From assembly GCA_021205565.1 (NCBI GenBank), contig JAJPXG010000028.1, positions 1 to 51,999 on the forward strand: DNA of 51,999 nt, written 5' to 3'. Source of the stretch: Lachnospiraceae bacterium (GTDB lineage: Bacteria; Bacillota; Clostridia; Lachnospirales; Lachnospiraceae). The translations under genes were made by a program, and so were the position numbers. The notes under the pieces are model-generated. The model was not told the DNA's origin. It made no database searches and saw only the letters and a list, made by a program, of their open reading frames with translations. How positions within the stretch are numbered: the stretch's first letter is position 1; each line of letters opens with the position of its first letter. This document shows, piece by piece, positions 17,980 to 25,293 of this stretch.

Positions 17980-17984
17980 GGTCT

Positions 17985-18013
17985 ATTCTAATATATGGTA
18001 AAAAAATTGTCAA
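17985..18013 (-). promoter_or_regulatory. Sigma-A promoter of the ATP-grasp operon
   Basis: Reading the minus strand, a consensus -35 TTGACA (18013-18008) is separated by exactly 17 bases from TAGAAT (17990-17985), a near-consensus -10. The transcription start would be about base 17978, at the start of the stem-loop and 64 bases before the ATP-grasp start codon. It lies just downstream of the DUF3048 stop codon, indicating independent transcription of the operon. Confidence 0.8.
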
Positions 18014-18043
18014 GACCCAGATGCGACCGTGAAAAATAATGCA

Positions 18044-19180
18044 TCAGTGGTAGTCAAACGTGTCGTCATCCTGAATGATCAGCACCATGGTCTTACCGGT
18101 GTTGAATTCAATTTCGTTGCCGTCGTCGTCATAATAGCGGGTCGCCCCGTAGTTGGTCTCCTTGATCCAGGTGCAGTGAATGATCTGCCCTCTGGTAATA
18201 TACCAGGCGTCGCGGCCGCTTGTGTCTACGTCGCGGTACCACAGATAGCCCTCGTCATCCCTGACTGCGGATTCTGTGCACTGGATGATGATATTGGCAA
18301 AGGAAAGCTGCTCGCCGTTTGCGCCGTCGATGTGGGGGCCGTCCGTGCCGCCGGCCAGGTACTGGAAACGGTAGTAGAGGCCGTCCTCCTCATTGTATTC
18401 AAAATAGCATCTGGTCAGGGGATAGCTGCCCGACATATCGAGGTATGTACAGACGTCTGCGTCCTCATACTGGGTCAGCAGATTGGGACTGTCGTCGTCC
18501 GCGAATAAGTAGTGGGTGGAATCCTTCAGTCCCCGGTCGGTGGCTTCGATTCCCTGGGCACTTAAGACGTCGGCAACCTGGGTGGTGTCCAGGTAGGCGT
18601 TATGCGGGGCTGACCGGTCCGTGGTGCGGTAATAGGGAGCGGTTAAAACATTGCCGTCCAGATCATCCGTCGTCTCCTCCGACAGAATGTCATCCGCGTA
18701 ATAAGGCGCGCCAAAGTGGCAGAGGATGGCGTCCCATTCAAACGCCCAGTAGACATAATAATCTCTTAAAGAACGGACATTGCCCAGCTTGCCGATGCTC
18801 CCGTAATCCTCAAAGATTCCCATCAGCCGCGTCATATCGCCTTCGACAGCGCATTCATAGAGAATGGAAGCCTCGGAAATTCCGTAATGGGGAATGGCGG
18901 AGGATTCGTTGGGAATCATGACGGCCAGCGGGCGCAGGGATGCAGCGTCAGAATCGATCCATTCGTTGGTCAGATAACTGCGGACCATGCTTTCGTGATC
19001 CTGCAATTCGTCTGAAACGCTTCCTTCGCCGGTCTGCTCACTCAGAGACCCGGACGTCTCGACGCTTTCATCGATGATCACGACGGTTTCGGAGGAAGAA
19101 TGTCCCTGGCTGTCTGTGCAGCCGACGAGGGTGCATACTGTTGTGATGCAGGCCAGAAGCATCATGACTGATTTCTTCAT
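18044..19180 (-). CDS. DUF3048 (YerB-like) lipoprotein
   Basis: A 378-residue secreted lipoprotein. The N terminus MKKSVMMLLA... ends with lipobox LVGC (Cys21), followed by an acidic Ser-rich linker, so the mature protein is membrane-anchored outside the cell. The body matches the DUF3048/YerB family: LRPLAVMIPNESSAIPHYGISEASILYECAVEG, then RSLRDYYVYWAFEWDAILCHFGA, and a C-terminal domain with RGQIIHCTWIKE. The molecular function of the family is not established. The gene follows the DUF212 gene by 13 bases, so they are probably one transcript. Confidence 0.9.
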   Translation of the reverse strand: MKKSVMMLLACITTVCTLVGCTDSQGHSSSETVVIIDESVETSGSLSEQTGEGSVSDELQDHESMVRSYLTNEWIDSDAASLRPLAVMIPNESSAIPHYGISEASILYECAVEGDMTRLMGIFEDYGSIGKLGNVRSLRDYYVYWAFEWDAILCHFGAPYYADDILSEETTDDLDGNVLTAPYYRTTDRSAPHNAYLDTTQVADVLSAQGIEATDRGLKDSTHYLFADDDSPNLLTQYEDADVCTYLDMSGSYPLTRCYFEYNEEDGLYYRFQYLAGGTDGPHIDGANGEQLSFANIIIQCTESAVRDDEGYLWYRDVDTSGRDAWYITRGQIIHCTWIKETNYGATRYYDDDGNEIEFNTGKTMVLIIQDDDTFDYH

Positions 19181-19193
19181 AATACGGCCTTCC

Positions 19194-19658
19194 TTAATAG
19201 ACAGTGGCGTATAAAATGGCGGCTACCACAAGACCGAGCAGCGCGCCCATCAGAACCTGCAGTGGAGTATGCCCCACGAATTCTTTCAGGTTGTCCACCG
19301 GGATGCCCTTGGTCAGATCCTCAGCAGCCAGCTCTTCAATCAGCTGATGAAGAACCTTGGCCTGTTTGCCGGCCTCCTGCCTCACGCCGCGGGCGTCATG
19401 CATGACGATGATGGCAAACATGACGGCGATGGCGAAAGGAAAACCGGAAACACCGTAGTCGAAGGCCGTGGCGAGCGCCAGGGCGCAGACTGTGGCGGAA
19501 TGGCTCGACGGCATGCCGCCGCTGCCCACCATGCGCTCCAGGGAAAATTCCTGATTGAGAAAAGCGTGAATCAGGGTCTTGATGACCGAAGCGACAAACC
19601 AGGCGATGATGGCTGTCATTAAAACATGATTATCCAGCAGATCAGATAAAAAATTCAT
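19194..19658 (-). CDS. DUF212 (divergent PAP2-family) membrane protein
   Basis: A 154-residue membrane protein of the divergent PAP2/DUF212 (YuiD-like) family. The conserved block GGMPSSHSATVCALA near residues 43-60 resembles the PAP2 phosphatase motif SGHS and is followed by AIMVMFAIIVMHDARGVRQEAGKQA, the family second block. About four hydrophobic segments are seen. PAP2 relatives dephosphorylate lipid phosphates such as undecaprenyl pyrophosphate, but activity of the DUF212 group has not been established, so the substrate is only a suggestion. ATG 19658 follows GGAG. It is divergent from the GtrB-like gene at 19826. Confidence 0.9.
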   Translation of the reverse strand: MNFLSDLLDNHVLMTAIIAWFVASVIKTLIHAFLNQEFSLERMVGSGGMPSSHSATVCALALATAFDYGVSGFPFAIAVMFAIIVMHDARGVRQEAGKQAKVLHQLIEELAAEDLTKGIPVDNLKEFVGHTPLQVLMGALLGLVVAAILYATVY

Positions 19659-19741
19659 TATTCACTCCGGGAAAAATAATTTTTGACATATTCTGCGTCG
19701 CTTAAAAGAAACGCAATACATTATTATTCTATCCTAAAGAG

Positions 19742-19769
19742 AGGATAAAGTAAAGGAAAAGGTTGTCAA
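19742..19769 (-). promoter_or_regulatory. Candidate promoter for the DUF212-DUF3048 transcript
   Basis: On the minus strand TTGACA (19769-19764), a 16-base spacer and TATCCT (19747-19742) form a plausible sigma-A promoter. Its -35 element shares bases with the -35 of the opposite promoter for the GtrB-like gene. Confidence 0.5.
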
Positions 19770-19791
19770 GTTTTCGATAATTTGTTATATT
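19763..19791 (+). promoter_or_regulatory. Candidate sigma-A promoter for the GtrB-like gene
   Basis: TTGTCA (19763-19768) and TATATT (19786-19791) are 17 bases apart, giving a predicted start near 19798, about 28 bases before the ATG at 19826. The -35 overlaps the divergent DUF212 promoter. This is the clearest promoter at the head of the glycan locus. Confidence 0.65.
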
Positions 19792-19825
19792 GTTATTATC
19801 CGTTGCGTTTGGAAAGGAGACCTGC

Positions 19826-20755
19826 ATGAGCCTTTTGAGTGTGATCGTTCCCTGCTATAACGAAGAAGAGAATATTCCGTATTTTTATGAGGAATTTCTG
19901 AAGAATCAGCCCTTTTTTGAAAAAAGAGGCATGGACTTTGAGATCATCTATGTGGACGACGGTTCTAAGGACGGGACGAAGGAGCAGATCCGCAGGCTTC
20001 ATGAAAAGGATGAGCGGGTTCATATGATTTCTTTCTCCAGGAATTTCGGCAAGGAAGCCGGTCTTTTTGCGGGCTTTGAAAACGCTGCGGGCGATTATAT
20101 CGTGGCGATGGATGTGGATTTACAGGATCCGCCGTCTCTGTTGCCTGAGATGTTTTCCTACATTGACGAGGGGTATGATTCGGTGGCAACCCGCAGAGTG
20201 AGCCGCAAGGGAGAACCGCCTATCCGTTCCTTTTTCGCGCGCTGCTTTTATAAACTGATGCACAAGATCAGCAAAACGGAGATCGTGGACGGCGCGAGAG
20301 ACTATCGGCTGATGACCAGACAGGTCGTGGATGCGATACTTTCCATGAAGGAGTACAACCGCTTTACCAAGGGTATCTACGGCTGGGTCGGCTTTGAGAC
20401 CAAATGGATTGAATATGAGAATGTCGAGAGAACCAAAGGGGAGACCAAGTGGTCCTTCTGGAAGCTGTTGCTCTACTCACTGGAAGGCATTATGGCCTTT
20501 TCCACGGTGCCGCTGTCCGTTGCCGCCTTTATCGGCATTACCTTCTGTGTGATCGCATTTGCGGCGATGATCTTTATTATTGTGCGCACACTGATCTGGG
20601 GGGACCCGGTTGGCGGCTGGCCGTCTTTGGTATGCATCATTATGCTGGTCGCAGGCGTTCAGCTGTTCTGCATCGGGATTATCGGACAGTATCTGGCCAA
20701 AACCTACATGGAAGTGAAGGACAGGCCTGTTTATATTGTAAAGGAAAAGCTGTAA
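19826..20755 (+). CDS. GtrB-like membrane glycosyltransferase (GT2)
   Basis: A 309-residue GT2 of the GtrB/DPM1-like group, which transfers a sugar from a nucleotide donor to undecaprenyl phosphate on the cytoplasmic face. The GT-A domain has VIVPCYNEEENI at the start, IIYVDDGSKDGT (about residues 40-51), FSRNFGKEAGLFAGFENA and the metal-binding DVDLQDPP. Two C-terminal transmembrane helices (about residues 231-252 and 265-290) are typical. ATG 19826 follows GGAAAGGAGA. Two other GtrB-like genes occur at 37359 and 44259. Which sugar is transferred cannot be told. A short hairpin (20761-20775) without a U-run follows the stop. Confidence 0.92.
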   Translation: MSLLSVIVPCYNEEENIPYFYEEFLKNQPFFEKRGMDFEIIYVDDGSKDGTKEQIRRLHEKDERVHMISFSRNFGKEAGLFAGFENAAGDYIVAMDVDLQDPPSLLPEMFSYIDEGYDSVATRRVSRKGEPPIRSFFARCFYKLMHKISKTEIVDGARDYRLMTRQVVDAILSMKEYNRFTKGIYGWVGFETKWIEYENVERTKGETKWSFWKLLLYSLEGIMAFSTVPLSVAAFIGITFCVIAFAAMIFIIVRTLIWGDPVGGWPSLVCIIMLVAGVQLFCIGIIGQYLAKTYMEVKDRPVYIVKEKL

Positions 20756-20810
20756 TCGGTCGGGGAAAATCCCCGGATATCCGCAGCATATGACAAATTT
20801 CACCGCAGCA

Positions 20811-20853
20811 GGCGACAAAATGCGCGATGCCTTTCTCTTCACAAAAATCGACA
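20811..20853 (-). promoter_or_regulatory. Two 0A-box-like sites upstream of the Spo0A-domain gene
   Basis: Against the Spo0A-binding consensus TGTCGAA (read on the minus strand), 20853-20847 reads TGTCGAT (6 of 7) and 20817-20811 reads TGTCGCC (5 of 7) with a T-rich flank. They are 94 and 130 bases upstream of the start of a gene encoding a Spo0A DNA-binding domain. Sites this short occur by chance, so the call is tentative. Confidence 0.25.
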
Positions 20854-20946
20854 CGCATGTTAAGATTTCCCTGCCGGATGCGGAAAAGACCAAAAATCCG
20901 GCAAATCACATACTTCAATACCAGATGTGGAAAGGGGAATTTTACT

Positions 20947-21324
20947 ATGGATATTTCGTCGATCGGAGAAGTGCAGCTGGAAACCTATGTCACCAGAATT
21001 ATGCTGGATGTGGGTGTGCCGGCCCACTTAAAGGGTTATCACTATCTGCGGGACGCGATCATGATGTCCAGCAGGGATATGGAGGCCGTGTCCAGCGTGA
21101 CGAAGCTTCTTTATCCTACTATCGCAAAGCATTTTAAAACCACCGACCAGAAGGTGGAGCGGGCGGTCAGGAACGCCATCGAGGTTTCCTGGCAGAGGGG
21201 CAACAGTGCGACCTTTGAGGAGCTGTTCGGCTACTCCAACGCGCATGGCAGGCCGAGGCCTACCAACAGCGAGTACATCGCCCGGATCGCTGACAAGGTC
21301 CGGCTGGATGTGAAAGCGCTTTGA
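20947..21324 (+). CDS. Stand-alone Spo0A C-terminal DNA-binding domain protein
   Basis: A 125-residue protein that consists almost only of the Spo0A effector domain. Diagnostic segments are GVPAHLKGYHYLRDAI, the helix-turn-helix region VTKLLYPTIAKHF followed by VERAVRNAIEVSWQRG, LFGYSN and RPTNSEYIARIADKVRLD. Full-length Spo0A has an N-terminal receiver of about 120 residues, absent here: the ATG at 20947 is preceded by AAAGGGG at ideal spacing and the open frame upstream has no receiver-like sequence. Without the phosphorylatable receiver it may bind 0A boxes constitutively, or compete with or modulate Spo0A. It is flanked by a GtrB-like gene and, after a terminator, membrane glycan genes. 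Confidence 0.92.
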   Translation: MDISSIGEVQLETYVTRIMLDVGVPAHLKGYHYLRDAIMMSSRDMEAVSSVTKLLYPTIAKHFKTTDQKVERAVRNAIEVSWQRGNSATFEELFGYSNAHGRPRPTNSEYIARIADKVRLDVKAL

Positions 21325-21329
21325 CGAAA

Positions 21330-21372
21330 AGAGCCTTCTCCTGCTGCCGCGGGGAGGGCTCTTTCTATTTTT
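21330..21372 (+). terminator. Intrinsic terminator after the Spo0A-domain gene
   Basis: A 12-base stem (AGAGCCTTCTCC 21330-21341 / GGGGAGGGCTCT 21351-21362, two G-T pairs) with a nine-base loop is followed by TTTCTATTTTT. It separates the Spo0A-domain gene from the downstream operon, whose start lies ten bases further on. Confidence 0.8.
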
Positions 21373-21382
21373 AGAGGTAACT

Positions 21383-22246
21383 ATGATCCTGTTGATTTCA
21401 TGGCTGATGATCCTGTGGGGATTTGCGGAGGGAGCCTATCTGTATGTACTTCTGACAGATGGGAGTCTTGCCGTATATGAGAGGCTGCTGGCGCCTGCGC
21501 TGATCGCAGGGGCGGCTGCAGCTTTTTTGCTGTGCCTTCTGTACAGACGCCTGCGCCCTAAAATGGAGCAGGCGCCGTGCGCGGGAAAGCTTTCCCTGCG
21601 GGAAGGCGGCGCATATTTCATTATTTTCGCAGCAGCCGGGATTGTGACGCTTTCGCACTTTGCCGGGAGCTATGTGGTGGATTTGTCGGACGCGGTCTAT
21701 GAGATGGCGGTCAATGCGGCGTCAGGAGGCCTGCTTGCCGGGCAGCACCCGTTTACGGGAGAAACAGCGGGGACTATTCCCTCGCGGATCCGGATTCTGG
21801 GCCTGTACGCGCTGTACGCGGCCATTATGGACCGGACGGGCCTGTCCGCTTATGAGCTGATGGGACAGATTGTGCCGGTGCTTGTATGGCTTCTCCACAT
21901 GGGAGTTATGTATTCTTTGGGCAGAACGCTTTTAGCGGGCCGGGAACGGTATCTGTGGCTGTTTTTGTCCCTGGCGGCGGTAATTGATCTGGCAACGTCG
22001 CAGATTGAGGGCATGATCGGATACCGACTTTTTTACGCGGGCTTTTCCGGAGAGACCATCCGGGCGGCCGTTCTGCTGCCTTACTGTGTGCTGTGCTGCT
22101 GCCAAAAGAGGTGGCTGCCGGCGCTTTTATGCGCAGCGGCGGAGGCCATGCTGGTGTGGACGACCTACGGCATCGGCTACTGTATTCTGGTAATTGTCAT
22201 CTTCTTTGCGGTGACGGTATGGCAGAAGAGGAGGGCGCAGACATGA
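21383..22246 (+). CDS. Polytopic membrane protein of the glycan locus, function unknown
   Basis: A 287-residue integral membrane protein with about seven hydrophobic segments. It resembles the N-terminal portion of large clostridial membrane proteins with GT-C-like topology (DUF6077-like), including a loop with VVDLSDAVYEMAVNAAS and GLLAGQHPFTGE. No catalytic Asp-Glu pair of the GT39/ArnT type was identified with confidence. The ATG follows AGAGG directly after the terminator. The stop overlaps the next gene by four bases (ATGA), and the two could be halves of one function; a frameshift-split longer protein is a less likely alternative because the overlap is a standard coupling signal. Confidence 0.78.
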   Translation: MILLISWLMILWGFAEGAYLYVLLTDGSLAVYERLLAPALIAGAAAAFLLCLLYRRLRPKMEQAPCAGKLSLREGGAYFIIFAAAGIVTLSHFAGSYVVDLSDAVYEMAVNAASGGLLAGQHPFTGETAGTIPSRIRILGLYALYAAIMDRTGLSAYELMGQIVPVLVWLLHMGVMYSLGRTLLAGRERYLWLFLSLAAVIDLATSQIEGMIGYRLFYAGFSGETIRAAVLLPYCVLCCCQKRWLPALLCAAAEAMLVWTTYGIGYCILVIVIFFAVTVWQKRRAQT

Positions 22247-23085
22247 GCCTGAATTTTCTGAAATGGATGGAAGGAACTGCGGACTTTAAACAGGAGGCGG
22301 GACTTTTGCTCCTGCTGTTTATCGGAAGCATAATCCTGATATGGCGGAAAGCAAACCGGGAGGGAAAAGCTTTGGCGGTATCCGGCGCGGTTTTAGCTGT
22401 GTGCGTGTTTGTACCGGTTACAGCGGTTTTTCTCCTGATGGGCTATACGGGCTTTTATGACTGGAAGGATCTGCTGCTGGTCGTACCGCTGACGCCGGTG
22501 CTGGCTTTGGGCGGGTGTCTTTTCGTGGAGGAGGTGTCCGGCATACGCCGCCCGGACGCTGAGAAGGGCGATACGGCAATTCAGAGGCTTCCTGCCGCGG
22601 CTGCGGCTGCCTGTGTAATTTTCCTTTTGCTGGCTGCTGTGAATTTCCATGCCTTTGATGAGGAGGAGGCGTCGGACGGCTATGGCATCCCGGCGGAAAC
22701 GCTTCAGGTTTATGAAAGCCTGCGGAATGTTGTGGGAGAGGGAGAGATGACGATTCTGGCGGACGGGGAGCTTTTAATGTATGTCCGTCTGTATTGCCCG
22801 GACTGGTATCCCGTTTACGGCAGAGATCTCTGGGACAGCCAGGCCGCGGGATATGTGGAGTATACCTATGGAGAAGAGACGGAAATTTATGAGATTCTTT
22901 CTTCCGCCTCACTGACAGAGGAGGATGCGGACGCGTTCTTTTCTTATGTGGAGGAAACGCAGCCGGACTGCGTGATCATATCCCGGGAGTGGGAGACTGC
23001 GCCCGGGGATTTGCCTGATTACAATTTGGTAACATTAACAGAGCAATATATAGCATATGTAATCACAACAGAGGAAAACAGATGA
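22243..23085 (+). CDS. Membrane protein with extracytoplasmic C-terminal domain
   Basis: A 280-residue protein: about four hydrophobic segments in the first 140 residues (LLLLLFIGSIILIW, AVLAVCVFVPVTAVFLLMG, LLLVVPLTPVLALGG, AAAAACVIFLLLAAVNF) and then a soluble, acidic tail of about 140 residues (VYESLRNVVGEGEMTILADGELLMYVRLYCPDWYP and onward). The tail resembles the outer domains that follow the membrane part in GT-C-like clostridial proteins. Function was not recognised. Start ATG 22243 overlaps the preceding stop by four bases, and its own stop overlaps the GT2 start at 23082 by four bases, so three genes are translationally coupled. Confidence 0.78.
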   Translation: MSLNFLKWMEGTADFKQEAGLLLLLFIGSIILIWRKANREGKALAVSGAVLAVCVFVPVTAVFLLMGYTGFYDWKDLLLVVPLTPVLALGGCLFVEEVSGIRRPDAEKGDTAIQRLPAAAAAACVIFLLLAAVNFHAFDEEEASDGYGIPAETLQVYESLRNVVGEGEMTILADGELLMYVRLYCPDWYPVYGRDLWDSQAAGYVEYTYGEETEIYEILSSASLTEEDADAFFSYVEETQPDCVIISREWETAPGDLPDYNLVTLTEQYIAYVITTEENR

Positions 23086-23840
23086 ATGACCTGGTAAGCA
23101 TTATCATACCTGTGCATAATGTCAGAAAATATATCACACAAACCATTGAGAGCGTCCGTGCGCAGAGCTATACCAGCTGGGAGCTGATTCTGACGGAGGA
23201 CTGCTCCACCGATGGGACGAGAGAGCTGCTGGCGGAGTATCTGGACGAGCTTTCGGACAACCGGATCCGTGTGATCTGGCTGGATGAAAATGTGGGAGCC
23301 GCCGCGGCCAGAAATCTTGGCGTGTAGAGCTCGATGGGGCGGTTCGTGGCCTATCTGGACGCGGACGATTTATGGTCAGAGGACAAGCTGCTGCATCAGC
23401 TGCAGTTTATGAGACAGACTGACGCCGCGTTTTGTTTTGGTAATTATGAATTTGCGGACGAGAACGGCCGTGGTACGGGAAAGATCGTGCATGTTCCCGC
23501 CGCCCTGACTTACCGCAAGGCGCTGCGCAATACGACGATTTTTACTTCCACTGTGATACTCGATACGCAGCAGATCCCCAGAAGTGAAATCCGGATGCCC
23601 GCGATCAGGAGCGAGGATACGGCTTTATGGTGGCAGCTTCTGCGTTCGGGGTACACTGCGTATGGATTTCAGGAGACCTGTGTTTTGTACCGCAGGCCGT
23701 CAAAAAGCCTTTCCTCCAATAAGCTTTCCGCAGTGAAACGAATCTGGGATCTGTACCGCAAATCAGAAAAGCTCGGAGTCCTTTACAGCTGCTATAATTT
23801 CTTTTTCTGGGCGTTTCGGGCGGTGCGCCGGAGGGTATAA
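23082..23840 (+). pseudogene. GT2 glycosyltransferase interrupted by an in-frame TAG
   Basis: Bases 23082-23327 encode the first 81 residues of a GT2 enzyme (VSIIIPVHNVRKYI, LTEDCSTDGTRELL, NVGAAAARNLGV) and then reach TAG at 23325-23327. The same frame continues at once with GRFVAYLDADDLWSEDKL, which carries the DxD metal motif, up to 23840. Joined, the parts give a normal GT2 of about 252 residues. In relatives the residue after ARNLGV is commonly Glu, Lys or Gln, so one base change (for example GAG to TAG) explains the break. An ATG at 23334 with a weak ribosome site could make a 168-residue fragment lacking the nucleotide-binding strand. Either a recent inactivation, a readthrough codon or a sequencing error. 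Confidence 0.85.
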
Positions 23841-23843
23841 TAA

Positions 23844-25289
23844 ATGAAAAAATTAGGTGAATTCAAAAGACTGATCGTCATATGCTTTTCCATTATCACA
23901 ATAGCCAGCGAATCGCTGGTCTATGCTTATTTCTGGTATACCAATTATTCCATTCAGATTCGTTCCAATCTGTGGTTTTCCACGAGAGGACACTGGCTGG
24001 CCATCGCCATCTATGTCCTGCTGCTCTTAGCCTTTTCCACCATGTACGGCGGACTGAATATCGGGTATCTGAGGACCTCCGAGGTGATTTTTTCCCAGAT
24101 TTTCTCCATTATAGGGACGAATGTGATCACATACGGGCAGAATTCTCTGATGAACTGGGCGCTGATGTATGCGCCGACCTATGTGAAAATGACGATTTAT
24201 CAGGCCGGCGTGTCTTTCCTCTGCTCCGTGCTTTTTTACTGGCTGTACCGGCAGATTTTCCCACCGAGGAAGCTTTTGCTGGTTCATGGGGAGCGGCCTT
24301 ATGACGACCTTGTGAGAAAGTTTGAGAGCCGTAAGGACAAGTATGAGATCTGCCACTGTATTGATATCCGGGAAGGAATCGATAAGGTGTGCCAGGAAGC
24401 GACGGAGCGCTATGACGCGGTGGTGATCGGCGATATTGACGTCAGCAGCCGCAATAAGATTTTCAAATTCTGTTATGGCGAGGGCATCCGCACCTACATC
24501 CTGCCCAAGCTTTCTGATGTGATTCTAGGCGGGGCGGAGGAGATGCATATTTTCGATACGCCCATGTTTCTGACCAGAGAGTATACCCTGCGGATTGAGG
24601 AGCGTTTTTGCAAGCGCCTGATGGATATTGTGCTTTCCCTGATTCTCCTGGTTGTCACGTCGCCTTTCATGCTGCTGACGGCGCTGGCGGTGAAGCTGTA
24701 CGACGGAGGGCCTGTTTTATATAAACAGACCCGCTGCACGGAAAATATGCGGGAATTTCAGATTATGAAATTCCGCAGCATGCGGGTGGACGCGGAAAAG
24801 GACGGCGTGGCCAGACTTGCGCAGAAGAACGACGACAGGATTACGCCGGTCGGCAGGGTGATCCGCAAGTGCAGGCTGGATGAGCTGCCGCAGCTGATCA
24901 ATATTCTGAAGGGAGATATGTCCTTCATCGGTCCGAGACCGGAGCGGCCGGAGATCATTAAACAGTACATGGAGGTCATGCCGGAATTTGCCTTCCGCAC
25001 CAAGGTCAAGGCCGGTCTGGCGGGATATGCCCAGGTTTACGGTAAATATAATACCACACCCTACGACAAGCTGAAGCTGGATCTGACCTATATTGAGAAC
25101 TATTCCATCTGGCTTGATTTCAAACTGATGCTGCTGACCTTAAAGATCCTGTTCTGGCCGGACAGCACGGAGGGCGTGGAGGCGGAGCAGGTAACCGCCT
25201 TTAAGGAGGAAATATACAGGCAAAGAGAAGCGGACAGATCGGAGAAAAAGGACATGCCGGAAAGCTCTGAACCTGAAAATGAGGAGTGA
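23844..25289 (+). CDS. Undecaprenyl-phosphate sugar phosphotransferase (WbaP/CpsE-like)
   Basis: A 481-residue polyprenyl glycosyl-1-phosphate transferase that starts the glycan by placing a hexose-1-phosphate on undecaprenyl phosphate. Several N-terminal transmembrane segments (residues about 10-155) precede a cytoplasmic region with a nucleotide-fold look (RKLLLVHGERPYDDL), then the catalytic membrane-hairpin domain: FCKRLMDIVLSLILLVVTSPFML, KFRSMRVDAEKDG, RITPVGRVIRKCRLDELPQL and GDMSFIGPRPERPE, with the LDELPQL and PRPE signatures intact. A charged Glu/Lys tail follows. The sugar (Glc, Gal, GlcNAc) cannot be predicted. ATG 23844 follows GGAGGG located at the end of the broken GT2 gene. 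Confidence 0.94.
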   Translation: MKKLGEFKRLIVICFSIITIASESLVYAYFWYTNYSIQIRSNLWFSTRGHWLAIAIYVLLLLAFSTMYGGLNIGYLRTSEVIFSQIFSIIGTNVITYGQNSLMNWALMYAPTYVKMTIYQAGVSFLCSVLFYWLYRQIFPPRKLLLVHGERPYDDLVRKFESRKDKYEICHCIDIREGIDKVCQEATERYDAVVIGDIDVSSRNKIFKFCYGEGIRTYILPKLSDVILGGAEEMHIFDTPMFLTREYTLRIEERFCKRLMDIVLSLILLVVTSPFMLLTALAVKLYDGGPVLYKQTRCTENMREFQIMKFRSMRVDAEKDGVARLAQKNDDRITPVGRVIRKCRLDELPQLINILKGDMSFIGPRPERPEIIKQYMEVMPEFAFRTKVKAGLAGYAQVYGKYNTTPYDKLKLDLTYIENYSIWLDFKLMLLTLKILFWPDSTEGVEAEQVTAFKEEIYRQREADRSEKKDMPESSEPENEE

Positions 25290-25293
25290 GAAG

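Noticed and set aside
17915-18013. Upstream extension of the ATP-grasp gene to a TTG at 18013
   Set aside because: The extension would cover the promoter and hairpin and adds a basic/aromatic stretch unlike the family; ATG 17914 has AGGGAG and matches the conserved start.
20761-20775. CGGGG/CCCCG hairpin after the GtrB-like gene as a terminator
   Set aside because: Only five base pairs and no U-run follow, so termination is not supported.
21383-23085. The two membrane genes as a frameshifted single gene
   Set aside because: The four-base ATGA overlap is a normal coupled start, the second gene has its own plausible beginning, and similar overlaps are common throughout this locus.
23325-23327. 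TAG as a programmed pyrrolysine or readthrough codon
   Set aside because: GT2 enzymes do not use pyrrolysine at this place, and no supporting signal (Pyl system, downstream stem) is seen; a plain nonsense change or a read error is simpler.
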